From Didymodactylos carnosus (lineage: Eukaryota > Rotifera > Eurotatoria > Philodinida > Philodinidae), in NCBI GenBank assembly GCA_905250885.1, contig CAJNOQ010000298.1:1-55952 (forward strand): DNA of 55,952 nt, in the 5' to 3' direction. Positions 26,144 through 38,572 of this stretch are shown here, piece after piece (position 1 is the stretch's first letter; every line of letters begins with the position of its first letter). The translations under genes and the position numbers were made by a program. The notes beneath the pieces were generated by a model. It saw only the letters and a program-made list of their open reading frames with translations, was not told where the DNA came from and did no database searches.

Positions 26144-29100
26144 ATGTCGCAGCGAGCGCGTCATGCAGCTACTGCTTCTCAAAACAAAACAAAGGCACCC
26201 CAACGAAAAATGCGCTCTACTCGTAACAATCCAATTCAAAAGAAAGTTTCTCACATAGCTCAGAAAAAGTCTCCCACACAACGTCGTTTAATAAAACGTT
26301 CATCTACAACTACGACAAATGCCAGTACAGCAACTGCAACATCTCCCTCCTTATTTGTACGCCAATCACGTAAAAAGGCATCCTTATCACCACAAACGAA
26401 ACCTTCCAAAACTAAACGGCAGGCAGGTTTGAGAGCTGAAACATTACTAGTTTATTGTTCAAATGTTTTATCATCTTCAAACGAAGAGAAAAAAGACAGT
26501 AATAATGATGACACGTTATCAATAATTACAGCAACAATTAAAACGAACAAACGAAGACGAGCTAAATCAACAAATAGTAGTCCACAATCGAAAAATGTTA
26601 ATGTAAAAAGAAAACAAAGATCAACGCCAAAAAAGGTATGCAGATTGTGTTTGAACGGCTTATCTTAAAGAACATTTTGGTTTAAGTAGGAGCATTTCTT
26701 AAACACAGCGCAAATCCAGCGTTAAAGTTTTCCTTGGTGACATTTGTTGTCATACTTTCCTCTTCTACGTACCTAGGGAAAAACCACTGCTGTCAAAAAG
26801 TTACAGCATGCACTTGTATTCTACCTGCTTATCAGGGCTATTTATTTCGTTTGGCTCTTTTAGCAAAAATCTCCCAGTGTAAAAAAATCAAATAAAAAAC
26901 AAGCTCCACCACCTCTCACACCACCACAGCAACAAAAACGTGGACGAAGAAAAAAGAAATTAATCAGTACTGAAGAAAATGGAAGCGAAATACATGATAC
27001 TGAATCTATGTATGAAGATCACAGTGATGTACAACAAGAAACAAAAACTGAGTTAAAGTCGCCGGTTTCTCGTCAGAGAAAAAAACCTGTGGAAACAACT
27101 GTTATTACTAAACCAAAAAGTAAACAAAGACAAACAATAAAAAATAAAACGAGAAAAAAAGTTGCACCCTTGGCATCGAAAACAATAGCGAAAGTTAATG
27201 ATGAATTAAATATAAATACGCGAACAAAACGAGAAGCCAGTTTAAAAGCATCAGCAATGATCATGCAACAAAATGAAATTGAACGTTCACGTTTCAGTTA
27301 TATATTAGCTGATACATTAGCAAATGCAACTGCAGTACAAGCAGCTGCTGCCAAACGTCGTCGTCGACAATCAACAAAAGATAACAGCCATCACGTTGAA
27401 TCGACCACTCAGTCTGTTGAAGATATTGATGTGATTCCAGACACCGTCTCTCCAAAAAAAGAGCTTACATTACCCTCAACGATACCTACAGTCCAAACTG
27501 TTCTACCTCCTGTTCTCTCATCTACCTCCCTAAGAAAAACATCTCCGTCATCGTTGTCACTAAATAAATTCAAGTTTAGCGTGCCACACGTGCCCCCTGT
27601 GCCTCATAGACCATCGACAAATAATGCATCGACTAAAACAGAATGTGCGCAATCTACAGCCGATAGTAAAATAACAACAGCTAAAAAACAAACAAATCCC
27701 ATTCTGTCCTCAAACGTTCAACCTGTGCAATCTTCATCTTCTTCATCTTCAACTACAGCAACATCTGTTTCTGCTACAAAATATCCAACATTAACCGAAA
27801 CAATATTAGCTGAACATGATCGAATTCACGGCACAACACCACCTTATCATACAACGAGACGGGATAATGTTATTCGATGGACACAAGAATTACTCCAGTA
27901 CAGTAATGAACCATTATTACCTCCATTTCCTAGTGAACAGGTTCCACTAGAATCATTTCACGTGCAATTACGCTCTACAACATCATCGGGAGATCAGCAA
28001 CCGGCCGTCAGGATGAGCCAGAATAGTAATAGTAATCAGAGCACAACAAATCACAATAACGAGAATAATGGTGGACACACCGGATCGATTGCTGCATCAA
28101 CGTCAACAACATTAGCCGGTACAGGAACCGCAACAACTGGTGGAAGTACAACAATAAATAATGACAATTCTAAATCATCAGCGAATCATATTAGTGCAGC
28201 TGAAAGAAAAAAATTAGCAACAGCAAGCAGCCGGCAAGCAGTCAATACTACTAATGCTACATCATCAAATATAGGTAAATTTTTCTTCTGTAAATAGAAC
28301 TGTTTCTATAGGAGGTTTTCGTAATCGATTTAAAAGCTCTGTTGCAATTCGCTAGCATGTAACGATCTAAATCGAAATCCTTTTCTACATCTATTTTAGT
28401 TCAACCCTTGCCTCCACCAACGTCTTTACAGTCTATTCCAGCAGCTACCATCGCTGGTACCACGTCGTCATCTTCGCGTCCTCAGTCGTTTGATCACTCA
28501 TTATCCAATCAATCATCAACCGTTCATCCCGAAAACAAGTTTTCTCTTCTCGCACCTCCGCTTGCACCGTCACCTTTACCACCAGGCGGCACAACAAGTT
28601 TACCAGTACAAAGTCCTTATACTACCGCAGCAACGTTTCCACTTGATTTACGTCAATTTTTTCCATTATTATCATGTTGGCAGTATCCGGGTAAGGAATG
28701 ATTATTCATTTTCAAAAATTTACATATTTAATTAACAGACAGTTTATTTATATTGATACTTGAAAATCGGTTTTATTTCTGTATTTATGAGAAAACTTGA
28801 GAGAGAATGTATATTTTTAAGTGGCTATTTGCTTTTCGTGCAGCAAAACTATCGTTATCTTGTTATGCTAAAACAATTGCTGCTGTAGTGGTTTATATTT
28901 TAACAAAAAATGGTAACCAGAGTCATAACTTCTACTGTTGCTTATTTTTGTAATGTTTTTTTTCTGTAATACAAAAACAAACTGACAGAAATCAATTACA
29001 CGGTGCCTTCTTATATATACTGCCCAACAATTTTAAAGTATAAGAATATGCTAACACAGAATGAATTTAATAGAAATGAAAGAGTACGTGTAAGTACTGT

Positions 29101-32100
29101 TGTTTTTTTTGTGTGTAGATGTATCTTATTTCTAGATACCAATATTGTTGTATATAAAATACGAAGGTTTATTTGCTTGTACGTATATAAATGTAAAGGG
29201 ATTTGTAAACAGATGACACTAAATCGATTTTATGCCACATTTCACTCTCGGTTTAGCGAAAATTTATTATACCACTACTTAATGTACTTCTTTAGAAAAT
29301 ATTTACAAAAGAAAAATTAGTTCTCTTAATCTGCTAATCTTGAGAAGGTTTTCAACACCATGTGGTTGTTCCTTAACCGCACGAGGATCTCAAGGATAAA
29401 GTTTTATCTCTTCTCACGCATTGAGGAGAAAAAAAACCTGGCAACGTGACTAGCTAAATAATTCATGATACGTAAAAAGATTAAAATCCCATTGTTTATT
29501 TTTTTTTCTTATGTTTTTTATGCCTTCATTTTTTTTGGCTTACTAATTAGCATATTTATTTTCATTGTCTGGTTCTATTTATTTATTTTCTAACTCAAAA
29601 ACAAAACAATTATCATTGTTTTTTCCATGTACTTTTAGCTTGGTCATTTCAACCACCACCATCTGTCACTGGTTGTATTATCCAAACACCGCCGCCTGTT
29701 CAAGTTGTACAACAGCCAACCGTGAATGTTGTTGTCAAATCTGCTGCATCATCGAAAACGAACTCGACTACTGCAGCATCATCATCTTTAACAACAGTCG
29801 ATAAGAAACAAAAACACGATTTAATTGCTAAAGTAGTCAAAACAAAGCAGGTCAGTGACACAGTTCCAAAAACCGAAGTAAAGCCCAAAGGATTACCAAA
29901 AGATCATCATTATCATTTACACACCCATCATCATCATCATTACAATCACGCAACTGCAAAAAAGAAACAAACATTACCCAGCTCTTCTTCTCCAATGTCT
30001 GCTCCCACTAATACTTTACATAATATTCCATCACCATCGTTATTAAAATCTCCAAACACAACAACGATCACCACTGTACCCTTATCTCCGCAAAAACAAT
30101 CGATTAAATCGACCATTATTAGAAATGAACAATTGGTTGAAACGAAAACAATTTTACCCTTAAGTGTTCATAATGTTGTAAGGAAACAACAACAGACAAA
30201 AAATATCTCGCATCACAATCTAATTAGTGATCAACAATCGATGCTCTCGTCTTCAACTTATTGTTCCTCGTCTCATCCATTTTCAATAAATGGTGATAAT
30301 AACGAAGCTTTGAATTTTTCTATTAAACATTTATCCAAAGAAAAAACGACATTAGAACAACAAGACATATGTGTAAAAAAATCAGTATCACCTAAATCTC
30401 ACACAACAACAATGGTAATCGGTAATTCTTCGAAATCTATTAGGTAAGGCATTCTTTCGTCCGTACTCTGTAGTTAACAATTAATGCTCGTATACGTAGC
30501 ATTTAGTATCCTTTCGTACATGGTATATTTAATCTTTCTCTTGTTTGTTCTAGTATGAGCAATTATTTAAACGAACGACCCTTACCGTACACGATTAATT
30601 CAATAATATCTTCGTCTAATTCAACTGGAAGAGGGTTAATCAATTCAAACGCGTCTTTTTCATTTGATCAAATTCGAGCTGCACACTCTCATCATTCTTC
30701 GTCATTATTACACCAGCAATTAAAACATTTATCACCAATTAATTCGTCATCATCTCTTATCCAACCAATTATATCACCCGTTTCTAATATTCTCAGTGAT
30801 TCATCAGCAAATAAAAAAATAGAACGACGTGGAAGAAAACGACGAAGTGTATCAGCAGCAAGTGCTATTATGACTATTGGAGGAAAGTTTATTTCAACAA
30901 CATCGAAAATAACGACTACATCACCGGCAAAAAGTTCTCGTGCGACGCGTGCCAATTCATCGTCAACAACCATGACAACAACATCAACGCCAATTCGATT
31001 AAAATCAGCATGCGTTGTTGATTCTAATAGTAAACGTGCTCAGTCACCATCATCCGGCAGTACAAATATTGCTAAAAAACGTCGGAAATTTGTTAGTAAA
31101 TGGATATTATCTGGAGAAGCAGAAATAAAATTAGTTCCTAAAAATGTAAGTATCGATTACTGTAAACGGTCACAATTGTTTCTCTATTTATTTATTCTAT
31201 TTAGCCTGAAAAACCGCCTGTTTATCGTGAATGTTATCCGTCTATTCAACATAGAACACAAAACGATGTTATAAAATCGCAAGACTGCGTTTTATTACGT
31301 CCAGAAAATCATACAAAAGGAGCTACGCCTTATCTTGCTAAAGTCAAATGGTTCTGGGAGGAAAAAGAAACAGGTAACAGCGCGGAAGAATCATAAATCA
31401 AAGGTTGTTTTTTCATCTTTAATACATTTCATTTGTTTTCATATTAAATATATAATGAAAGAAAAATCACTATAATAAAATATTTAATACTAACCGACAC
31501 GTATAGAGACGTTTCGCCTACTTGTATGTCATTATTCATACTAGCATATCTGAATAGAGTTTCTATCGATAATAGAAAGTAAAAATATGGTGAAGATTGT
31601 GACTTTTTTCTTTTAGCTGATTTAAATAGTATCTAATATTTTTTATTTTATAGTTCAAATCTGTTTAACATTTCATGTGTTTTTAGGTGAAATATTAATG
31701 TCACTGATATGGTATTATCATCCTGAACATACCGATTTACAACCACGTATTAAAGAACATTTTCAACCAAATGAAGTACTTGCATCGAAATATTGGGATA
31801 CAGTGAGCGTTGCTTGCATAGAAGATAAATGTTATGTATTGACATTAAATGAATATTGTCGGTAAGTTAAATATATCTACTATCATTATCTTGTGTTAAT
31901 AAAATGTATATTTTTCATTTAGATATCGTGTTCGAGAAAAATTAAATATTCCTCAACCATGGTTATTTGAGTCTGATACAATTAAACAATTAAAATCTAT
32001 TTTAACATATTCTTCTTCCTCTTCCACTTCAAATATAATCACTAAAGTTGAACAAAAAGATACTGATATAGAAAGAGAAATACAATCAGAAACAACTGCT

Positions 32101-32286
32101 TGTCGTCTATTACCATCAAAAAGTGTGGATAATCAAAATATATTTTTTTGTCGATACGTTTATGATTTTCGACAAAAACGTATATTAAAAAATCCGAATA
32201 TAAACAATAATTTGAGTATAACAAACAATAATGTATCATCAATGATTACAGCGAATAATATGAATGTAATTTCCAGTATTCTATGA
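26144..32286 (+). CDS. BAHD1-like chromatin protein with C-terminal BAH domain
   Basis: Exons 26144-26635, 26864-28274, 28400-28690, 29639-30443, 30554-31145, 31205-31373, 31687-31861 and 31923-32286 join in frame to 1432 residues. The first 1200 residues are basic and low-complexity (K/R-rich blocks, S/T/P-rich runs, a His-rich stretch around 29904-29950). The BAH domain spans about residues 1220-1340: [65 protein letters not shown]. After it comes [19 protein letters not shown], a C-terminal motif shared with BAHD1. BAHD1 in vertebrates reads H3K27me3 through its BAH domain and builds silent chromatin with HDAC complexes; the WYY aromatic cluster expected for methyl-lysine binding is kept. 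The protein is nearly twice the vertebrate BAHD1 length (about 780). BAHCC1/TNRC18 are related alternatives. The 948-base intron 28691-29638 has no open frame of note. Confidence 0.85.
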
Positions 32287-33395
32287 ATCTATGCTATGTG
32301 CTAATTATTTTTTTTAAGCAGTATTTCTCTTAGATAATCATAGCCCTTTTTTAAAATTGAAAAATAGATAATAATATTAATCTTATAATATCCTTAAAAT
32401 AGCAATGTCTAAGCCTCTTCACAACTTTTGAATGAAACAAAATAGTTCAGTTTTTCCAGTTTTGTAATCTTGTTAGTGAAATTTGCTTTTGTATAGAAGC
32501 AAAGTTAAATATTCCTCAACCATGGTTATTTGAGTCTGATATAATTAAACAATTAAAATCTATCACACGTTCTTATCCCTTCTTCTTCTTCTTCTTCTTC
32601 GAATCAATCTCTTCTTTTTTCTTTTTCACTTGATCACTTTCATTCATAAGGTTTTTAACTGAGATTTAAATCGTAAGCTACCTATTGATTTTTAGTTGTT
32701 TTTTTCCATTTTTTCTCATTATTCTTTCTTTACTTCAGAAAAATTTGTATGTTCAACATCAAGAGAAAAGGGAGAAATTCTGTGATATACATGGTTGTTA
32801 TTTTTAAACATTATTGTTGATATTGTTGTTATTAATTTATTTTTTGATTTTGATATTCTCTTTGCACAACAACCGATGTTTATCAAAATTTCTGATTTGG
32901 TATTTATCTCATCTACATATTTCTCACTGTGGAAATATCTCTTTTTCTTTTTCTTACATCTTATGGCGAAAACAAAAGGCAGCAGACAATTTCCTATTTA
33001 AATAGTTTTCTAATATGTTTACATATGTTTATTTCATTCGATTTTTTGTAAATTTGATTCTTGTACAGCATAGCACATAACTTTTTCTTCTTCTTCTTCT
33101 AAACCATATGTCATTTTTATTTTCATTTTTGTTTTTGTTCATAAAATATCGTGTTTGGAATATACGTACGTACACACGAGAAATTTTTTATTTGTAAGTG
33201 TATGTATTCTCTTGCTTTTCTCTGTGTTTTGCGTGTATGTTCTATTTTTATCCTATCTCTTGTTGATTTACTATTTAAATATACGCAGAAACAAATAGTT
33301 CATTTGATAATAAATAATACAGACTATTCGAAAATGCAGTACAGAACTGTGATGTTGCAGATTATTAACTAATCTTTTATCTTGTTTATTTTTAG
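32287..33395. other. BAHD1-like 3' region with exon fragment copy and CTT runs
   Basis: About 1.1 kb, A/T-rich, with CTT microsatellites near 32578-32597 and 33083-33099 and a duplicated fragment of the last BAHD1-like exon (32505-32563, listed separately). No further gene is seen. Confidence 0.55.
32505..32563 (+). pseudogene. 59-bp duplicated fragment of the last BAHD1-like exon
   Basis: These 59 bases match 31942-32000 (the start of the last coding exon, encoding [11 protein letters not shown]) with a single C-to-T difference. The sequence downstream is a diverged pyrimidine-rich CTT stretch that resembles the serine-coding run after the source. The copy lies 219 bases past the stop codon and has no open gene around it, so it is a small segmental duplication in the 3' UTR or beyond. 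Confidence 0.85.
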
Positions 33396-33421
33396 ATAAA
33401 AAACACTTTAGTGTTTGAAAT

Positions 33422-33965
33422 ATGTCAGCTAAAAGAGGTCGTGGTGGTGTCGGAGGTGGAAAATTCCGTATATCACTAGGTAACTTAAAACTTCTTAATT
33501 TAGTATCACTGATAGCAATGTGATTTGTTTTTTAGGTTTACCCGTTGGTGCTGTGATTAATTGTGCTGATAATACTGGTGCGAAAAACTTGTTTGTCATA
33601 TCAGTGAAGGGTTTTGGAGCAAGATTAAATCGTTTGCCTGCAGCATGTGTCGGTGATATGATCATATCCACAGTGAAAAAGGGTAAACCCGATTTACGTA
33701 AAAAAGTTATGCCAGCCGTTGTTATTCGACAACGAAAACCATTTCGCCGAAAGGATGGTACATTCATTTATTTTGAAGATAATGCTGGCGTTATTGTTAA
33801 TAACAAAGGAGAGATGAAAGGTAGATGCAGACAACTTTCTTGTAGAGATGACTGTTTTATTGACTTTTTGTTTTTACTATAGGATCAGCAATAACGGGAC
33901 CAGTAGCCAAAGAATGTGCCGATCTTTGGCCACGTATTGCAGCGAACGCTCAATCAGTTGCTTAA
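33422..33965 (+). CDS. RPL23: 60S ribosomal protein uL14 (RPL23), copy 1
   Basis: Exons 33422-33479, 33536-33820 and 33883-33965 give 141 residues, the usual eukaryotic length. Nearly every family signature is present: [110 protein letters not shown]. uL14 sits at the large-subunit face that contacts the small subunit. A second copy follows 1271 bases downstream in the same direction with identical introns. An acceptor-like TTTTTAG (ending 33395) lies 26 bases before the ATG. AATAAA occurs at 34034 and 34069. Confidence 0.98.
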
Positions 33966-34033
33966 ACAGGGGGAAAACGAAAAGAATTTATTGTAATTTT
34001 TTACTATATTTTGTTTTTTCTTTATGTATGTGT

Positions 34034-34074
34034 AATAAAAAGAGCACATTGTTATTTATTTGACTTTTAATAAA
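34034..34074 (+). terminator. Poly(A) signals of uL14 copy 1
   Basis: Two AATAAA hexamers, 34034-34039 and 34069-34074, 69 and 104 bases past the stop codon. Confidence 0.7.
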
Positions 34075-34675
34075 AGCAACAGTTAAATAAAAGTAAATAT
34101 CTAACTTTATACTGTATAGTTTGATGCGCGTCAGTCGTGTTTAAGTTCCAGAAGAGATGAAATTTTGTTTGAAAATGCTTATGTATCTTTCATGCCAAAA
34201 TACTGTTTTGACTCACTAAATGGTCTAGCTCGTTTTAGAAATTGTTTCGAATTCGGTTGTCATATTATCATATCATATATATATATATATATATATGAAT
34301 GTATATAGACTGGATACGTTTCACAAAAGATCTAAGATGAAAAACTTAATTTGATAGATATTTTAATCATTTTTTTTGTATTAGTAGAGTATTCGGACCA
34401 ACGACTTAAATAAATTATTAAAGTAAATTCGACAAATGGTTAAAAACTCTTTCGAATTACTCGATGTTCAAAAATAACTCTAATTTTGTAAGCCAAATAG
34501 GTTTTGTCTGTTATAACGGTTAATAATTTTGTACGAGATCAGAGAGTACACAAGATCAGAAAAAAGTGGACAGGACAGAAAAATATTACTTCGGTATCTA
34601 CCTCTACAAGTAGAAAAATAATGTTAGTTCAGTACGAATAATTTATTTCTAATGTAAATCTTAATTTAATTTTAG
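34075..34675. other. Spacer between the two uL14 copies
   Basis: About 600 bases that share nothing visible with the flanks of the other uL14 copy. It contains an (AT)n microsatellite at 34275-34296. It must hold the promoter of copy 2, but I see no distinct element. Confidence 0.5.
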
Positions 34676-34692
34676 ATTAGATTTGCGTACTT

Positions 34693-35236
34693 ATGTCAGC
34701 AAAAAGAGGTCGTGGTGGTGTCGGAGGTGGAAAATTCCGTATATCACTAGGTAACTTAAAACTTCTTAATTTAGTATCACTGATAGCAATGTGATTTGTT
34801 TTTTAGGTTTACCCGTTGGTGCTGTGATTAATTGTGCTGATAATACTGGTGCGAAAAACTTGTTTGTCATATCAGTGAAGGGTTTTGGAGCAAGATTAAA
34901 TCGTTTGCCTGCAGCATGTGTCGGTGATATGATCATATCCACAGTGAAAAAGGGTAAACCCGATTTACGTAAAAAAGTTATGCCAGCCGTTGTTATTCGA
35001 CAACGAAAACCATTTCGCCGAAAGGATGGTACATTCATTTATTTTGAAGATAATGCTGGCGTTATTGTTAATAACAAAGGAGAGATGAAAGGTAGATGCA
35101 GACAACTTTCTTGTAGAGATGACTGTTTTATTGACTTTTTGTTTTTACTATAGGATCAGCAATAACGGGACCAGTAGCCAAAGAATGTGCCGATCTTTGG
35201 CCACGTATTGCAGCGAACGCTCAATCAGTTGCCTAA
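34693..35236 (+). CDS. RPL23: 60S ribosomal protein uL14 (RPL23), copy 2
   Basis: Exons 34693-34750, 34807-35091 and 35154-35236 encode the same 141-residue protein as copy 1. The two introns are identical in sequence and length to those of copy 1. By reading the two copies against each other, I see only silent changes close to the ends of the coding sequence: codon 3 (GCT versus GCA) and the last codon (GCT versus GCC). The 5' and 3' flanks are unrelated. An acceptor-like AATTTTAG (ending 34675) lies 17 bases before the ATG. The gene ends 184 bases from the convergent minus-strand gene. Confidence 0.98.
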
Positions 35237-35420
35237 TTATTTACTATTTTTTGTTGTTGTTATTTTTTCTTCTTGATGAGAAAAATAGTTTAATGTTCAA
35301 AAAAATAAAATTTTATAAACAGCAAGCATCTTTCATGTGTTTTCGACATAAAATAAATGATCTGAAATTTTAGCATAAAACACGAGTATCAGTACAATGA
35401 GATAGATAATTTTAATTTCA

Positions 35421-36574
35421 TCAGGTTAAAAATGAATTAAATTGATGTTTATTAAATTTAAAATCGTTTAGTTTTAATAATGTCCTTGTTAATGCTGCTA
35501 GAACCGATAATGTTGAATGTGGATCATCAATTTCATGTTTCATATGGTCAAAGTGTTGTATTAATATTTGTTTACGTTCATCATAAGAATGATATTTGTC
35601 ATATTCAATTTGGATTTGTTGTTTTAACCACATTCGTAATTTTTGTTGACGTGCATCATCAAGTAGACTTATATGTGTTAATAAGGTATCGGATGGATTT
35701 GTGGTTAACATTTTTGGTTGTGTACGACAACAATAAATGCAGGGTATGCGTGATTGATAATAGTCAATACGTTTTGTGCATAATTGAATATCACCAGGCG
35801 TTGTTGTATTTTGATTCATTTTTTTTTGTAGTTGCACTTGTTTTTGCTTTTGTTGTTCTTGTTGTTGTTGTTTTTTATAGCTAGGTGCTTGACATAACAA
35901 ACGTTGTTTTGTTTTTGTTGTAAAATTCATTAGTCGAAATTGATTTTCAATTCGAGAAAAGCAAGTTGGTATCAAACCTGTATCATCCTCGGGTATGTCT
36001 GATGACATTGTTAAAATAGGATAACCATCTTTCAAGAAAATCGATTTTTTCCGTTGATATTCTTGGTAAGGTTGAATCTTTGCAATATCAAACCTGAGTT
36101 TAGTTAAATGTTGTCGAAATAAATGTTCACGATGTTTATGAAATCCATAAGCCTCTGAACGTTGACGGTTTAAAACATTATATTGTAATTGATATTGAGC
36201 ATTTAAACGACGATTTGATATTTCCAATTTTTTTTGGGTAGACTGAGTTTGTTTACTATAGGTAAGACGATTGAAAGCTAAACACAAACACAAGAAAAAA
36301 TGTCTGAATTGTCAATTTTAGAATTTTTAAAACAAAAAATAATTTTTTTCCTGCAGAGTTCATATCTAATAAAAAAAATGATTTCATTAGAAGAATAAAA
36401 AATTAAAGTTGATCGTATGCTAATCATAAATTTTAGTTTATGTAAAATATAGTTTTATTCCATTTATATTAATTAACATCAGCATTTTTCTTTATCAACA
36501 GTTTCTTACAATGATTAATTGTTAAATAATTAGTACAATCTAGTAATCGATTTCATACCTGTTTCTGGATCCAT
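35421..36574 (-). CDS. Unrecognised basic, glutamine-rich coiled protein
   Basis: Read on the minus strand: a first exon 36574-36559 (MDPETA start), an intron with GTATG donor and TTTAG acceptor, and a second exon 36277-35421 give 290 residues. The N-terminal third is rich in K, Q and R and likely helical (SKQTQSTQKKLEISNRRLN). The middle has PEDDTGLIP, a Q/K-rich run around 35826-35880, and a CIYCC cysteine cluster. The C-terminal third is again helical with many charged residues (WLKQQIQIEYDKYHSYDERK). There is no signal peptide or membrane segment. I do not recognise the family. The long open frame, in-frame splice and position between two genes argue it is real. It is convergent with uL14 copy 2. 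Confidence 0.72.
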
Positions 36575-38567
36575 TTTTGTGGTGTTGAATAAAGGGGATT
36601 TATGATCTGTTGTCGATATTATATTATTGACATTTTTTTTTTTATTATTTTATGGAGACAAATTTAACAATATGCAGATGTTGCATTGTGTGCAAGTAAT
36701 ATAATTTTTTTTTCTTTTTCAATTTTTAAAAGTATATGTTATTATGTCTCCATTAACAAAAATGAAAAAGGAAATTGTTGAATTGATAATAGACTTTGAT
36801 ATACAATTAACCGTATGAAGAACGAAAAAAACATTTAAACTAGACAACAGATGGATAGCGGATTTTTATTGTTTTTTAAGGAATCAACATGATAAACTGA
36901 TAGGCATTATACCGTTATGATAAATATTATCATAACAATACTGATTTCAATCGAGTAATATCCAATTTATTCGAATTTAAAAGGGAAAAAATACCACCAT
37001 TCGATACCGATTTGGTTGCTGAAAGGTGCTGTTGGAGAGTTCTGCTTTTGCAAAATCCAAGGTAGTAACATATAATCCTAAATTGTACTTTTTTCTTCAT
37101 TTTTTTTGACTATCTACTTTCGATGTTTAATAAACAACTACTTTATTGATTTAGTTTAATAGAAAAAACATGTATAAAATAATTTTGATAGAATTTCGCT
37201 TTTAATGGAGACATCGTTGAAAGCGGAGAAAATGTTGATATATCTATTTTCTGTACTATAATGGGTTTTAGAATAACTTGGCAAATACTTTTCTCTATGG
37301 TTGTATGTTTTATTGTGAAACTATGGATAGCAATCATTCGTGTTTACTTATGAGCTCATTCTCTTTTGTAAGATACTTATGTTAAGCTTTCTTTTGTGAA
37401 CTATAACATGAAAAAGAAATATATAGATCCACAACAGGAGCTAGTTAAGTTGTAAACTTTTCAAGTATCGATATGAAACTGACAGCTCTATTTCCCTGTA
37501 GAAACCCTTTTGTCCCTTTGTACTCTATCTCGTTACCATCCACAAGTAAACGGTTCGAGTGTGTGAAATATTTCATTTACGCCCCATTTATAAAAGAATT
37601 ATAACTCTCCTTTCATTGTCCTCGTTCAATCATTTTCCGATTGTCTCTTTCTCTCTATCCAATCTTTCCATTATTTATTATGTTTTGTATAACACTCGTC
37701 CAATTCTTAGTTTTTTAACAAATAAAGTTTGTAAACACTGCTCGAAACTAGTGGGTAAGCCTAATATTAAAAATCCTTCTTGAGACAGTAGACAATTTGG
37801 ACTTGTGATGTGGACATCAGAACTTTTTTCCCGAAGAAACCTTTTTTCATATATCATTATCATTTTTCAATTATCTCAAAATCATGTAAAAGCAAAAAAT
37901 AAACATTTTCAAAAGATAGCCATAGGAAATCAAAGCGACAAATTTTGATTGAGATTTTCTCATTCAAAACCTATTACTTTGTTCATAGTTCAATGCAGTA
38001 TCATGTGCTGATTGCAAATATACCATTTATTTTCATTAAAAAATGCTTATTTTGCAGAATAAACTAGTTTTTATGTGAAAAGCTTTGTATTTAAAAATTT
38101 ACACTGAAAGAACGCTAGTTTCTTATATACTAAAAAGATTATTTTTCTCGAGAAACAGTGATTAAAGAATCGAAGTTCATAGTCCATTATAGGAAATTAA
38201 TAAAAACACTATTATGTTTTGACAATATATCCGCATGTCCTTGAGCCATCCGCCATCTTGTATTTTTATGACATGACAACAATAATGGTATATTTCAGAA
38301 CAGTGAAAAATGCGTCCCTAAAAATAGTGTTTTTTTCCACTTGCAAATTTATCTTAGGCCTGTCTCTTTGTCACACAGTTCGGTTGACTTGTATTTCTGT
38401 CTTTAATTTCTTTTTTCGAACGCACTATTCTCCAAAATTCTTCTTGTTAGTCCCTTGTTATTTCTCATTTATGAAATTATTTCCTCTTTGATTCTTATAT
38501 TGACTTATTTAACTTCAAATGAACGAAAGATTAAAAAATTTTGTTTCGTATTTTTTCATACTTTTAG
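36575..38567. other. Intergenic region between divergent genes
   Basis: About 2 kb between the start of the minus-strand gene and the start of ACTR10, so it should contain both promoters. It is A/T-rich with poly-T runs. Apart from a weak inverted pair AAAAACACTATT / AATAGTGTTTTT (about 38205-38335) I see no element or gene. Confidence 0.5.
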
Positions 38568-38572
38568 ACAGA

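Noticed and set aside
29003..29320. 105-codon frame inside the long BAHD1-like intron
   Set aside because: Low-complexity aromatic/basic composition typical of translated AT-rich intron sequence.
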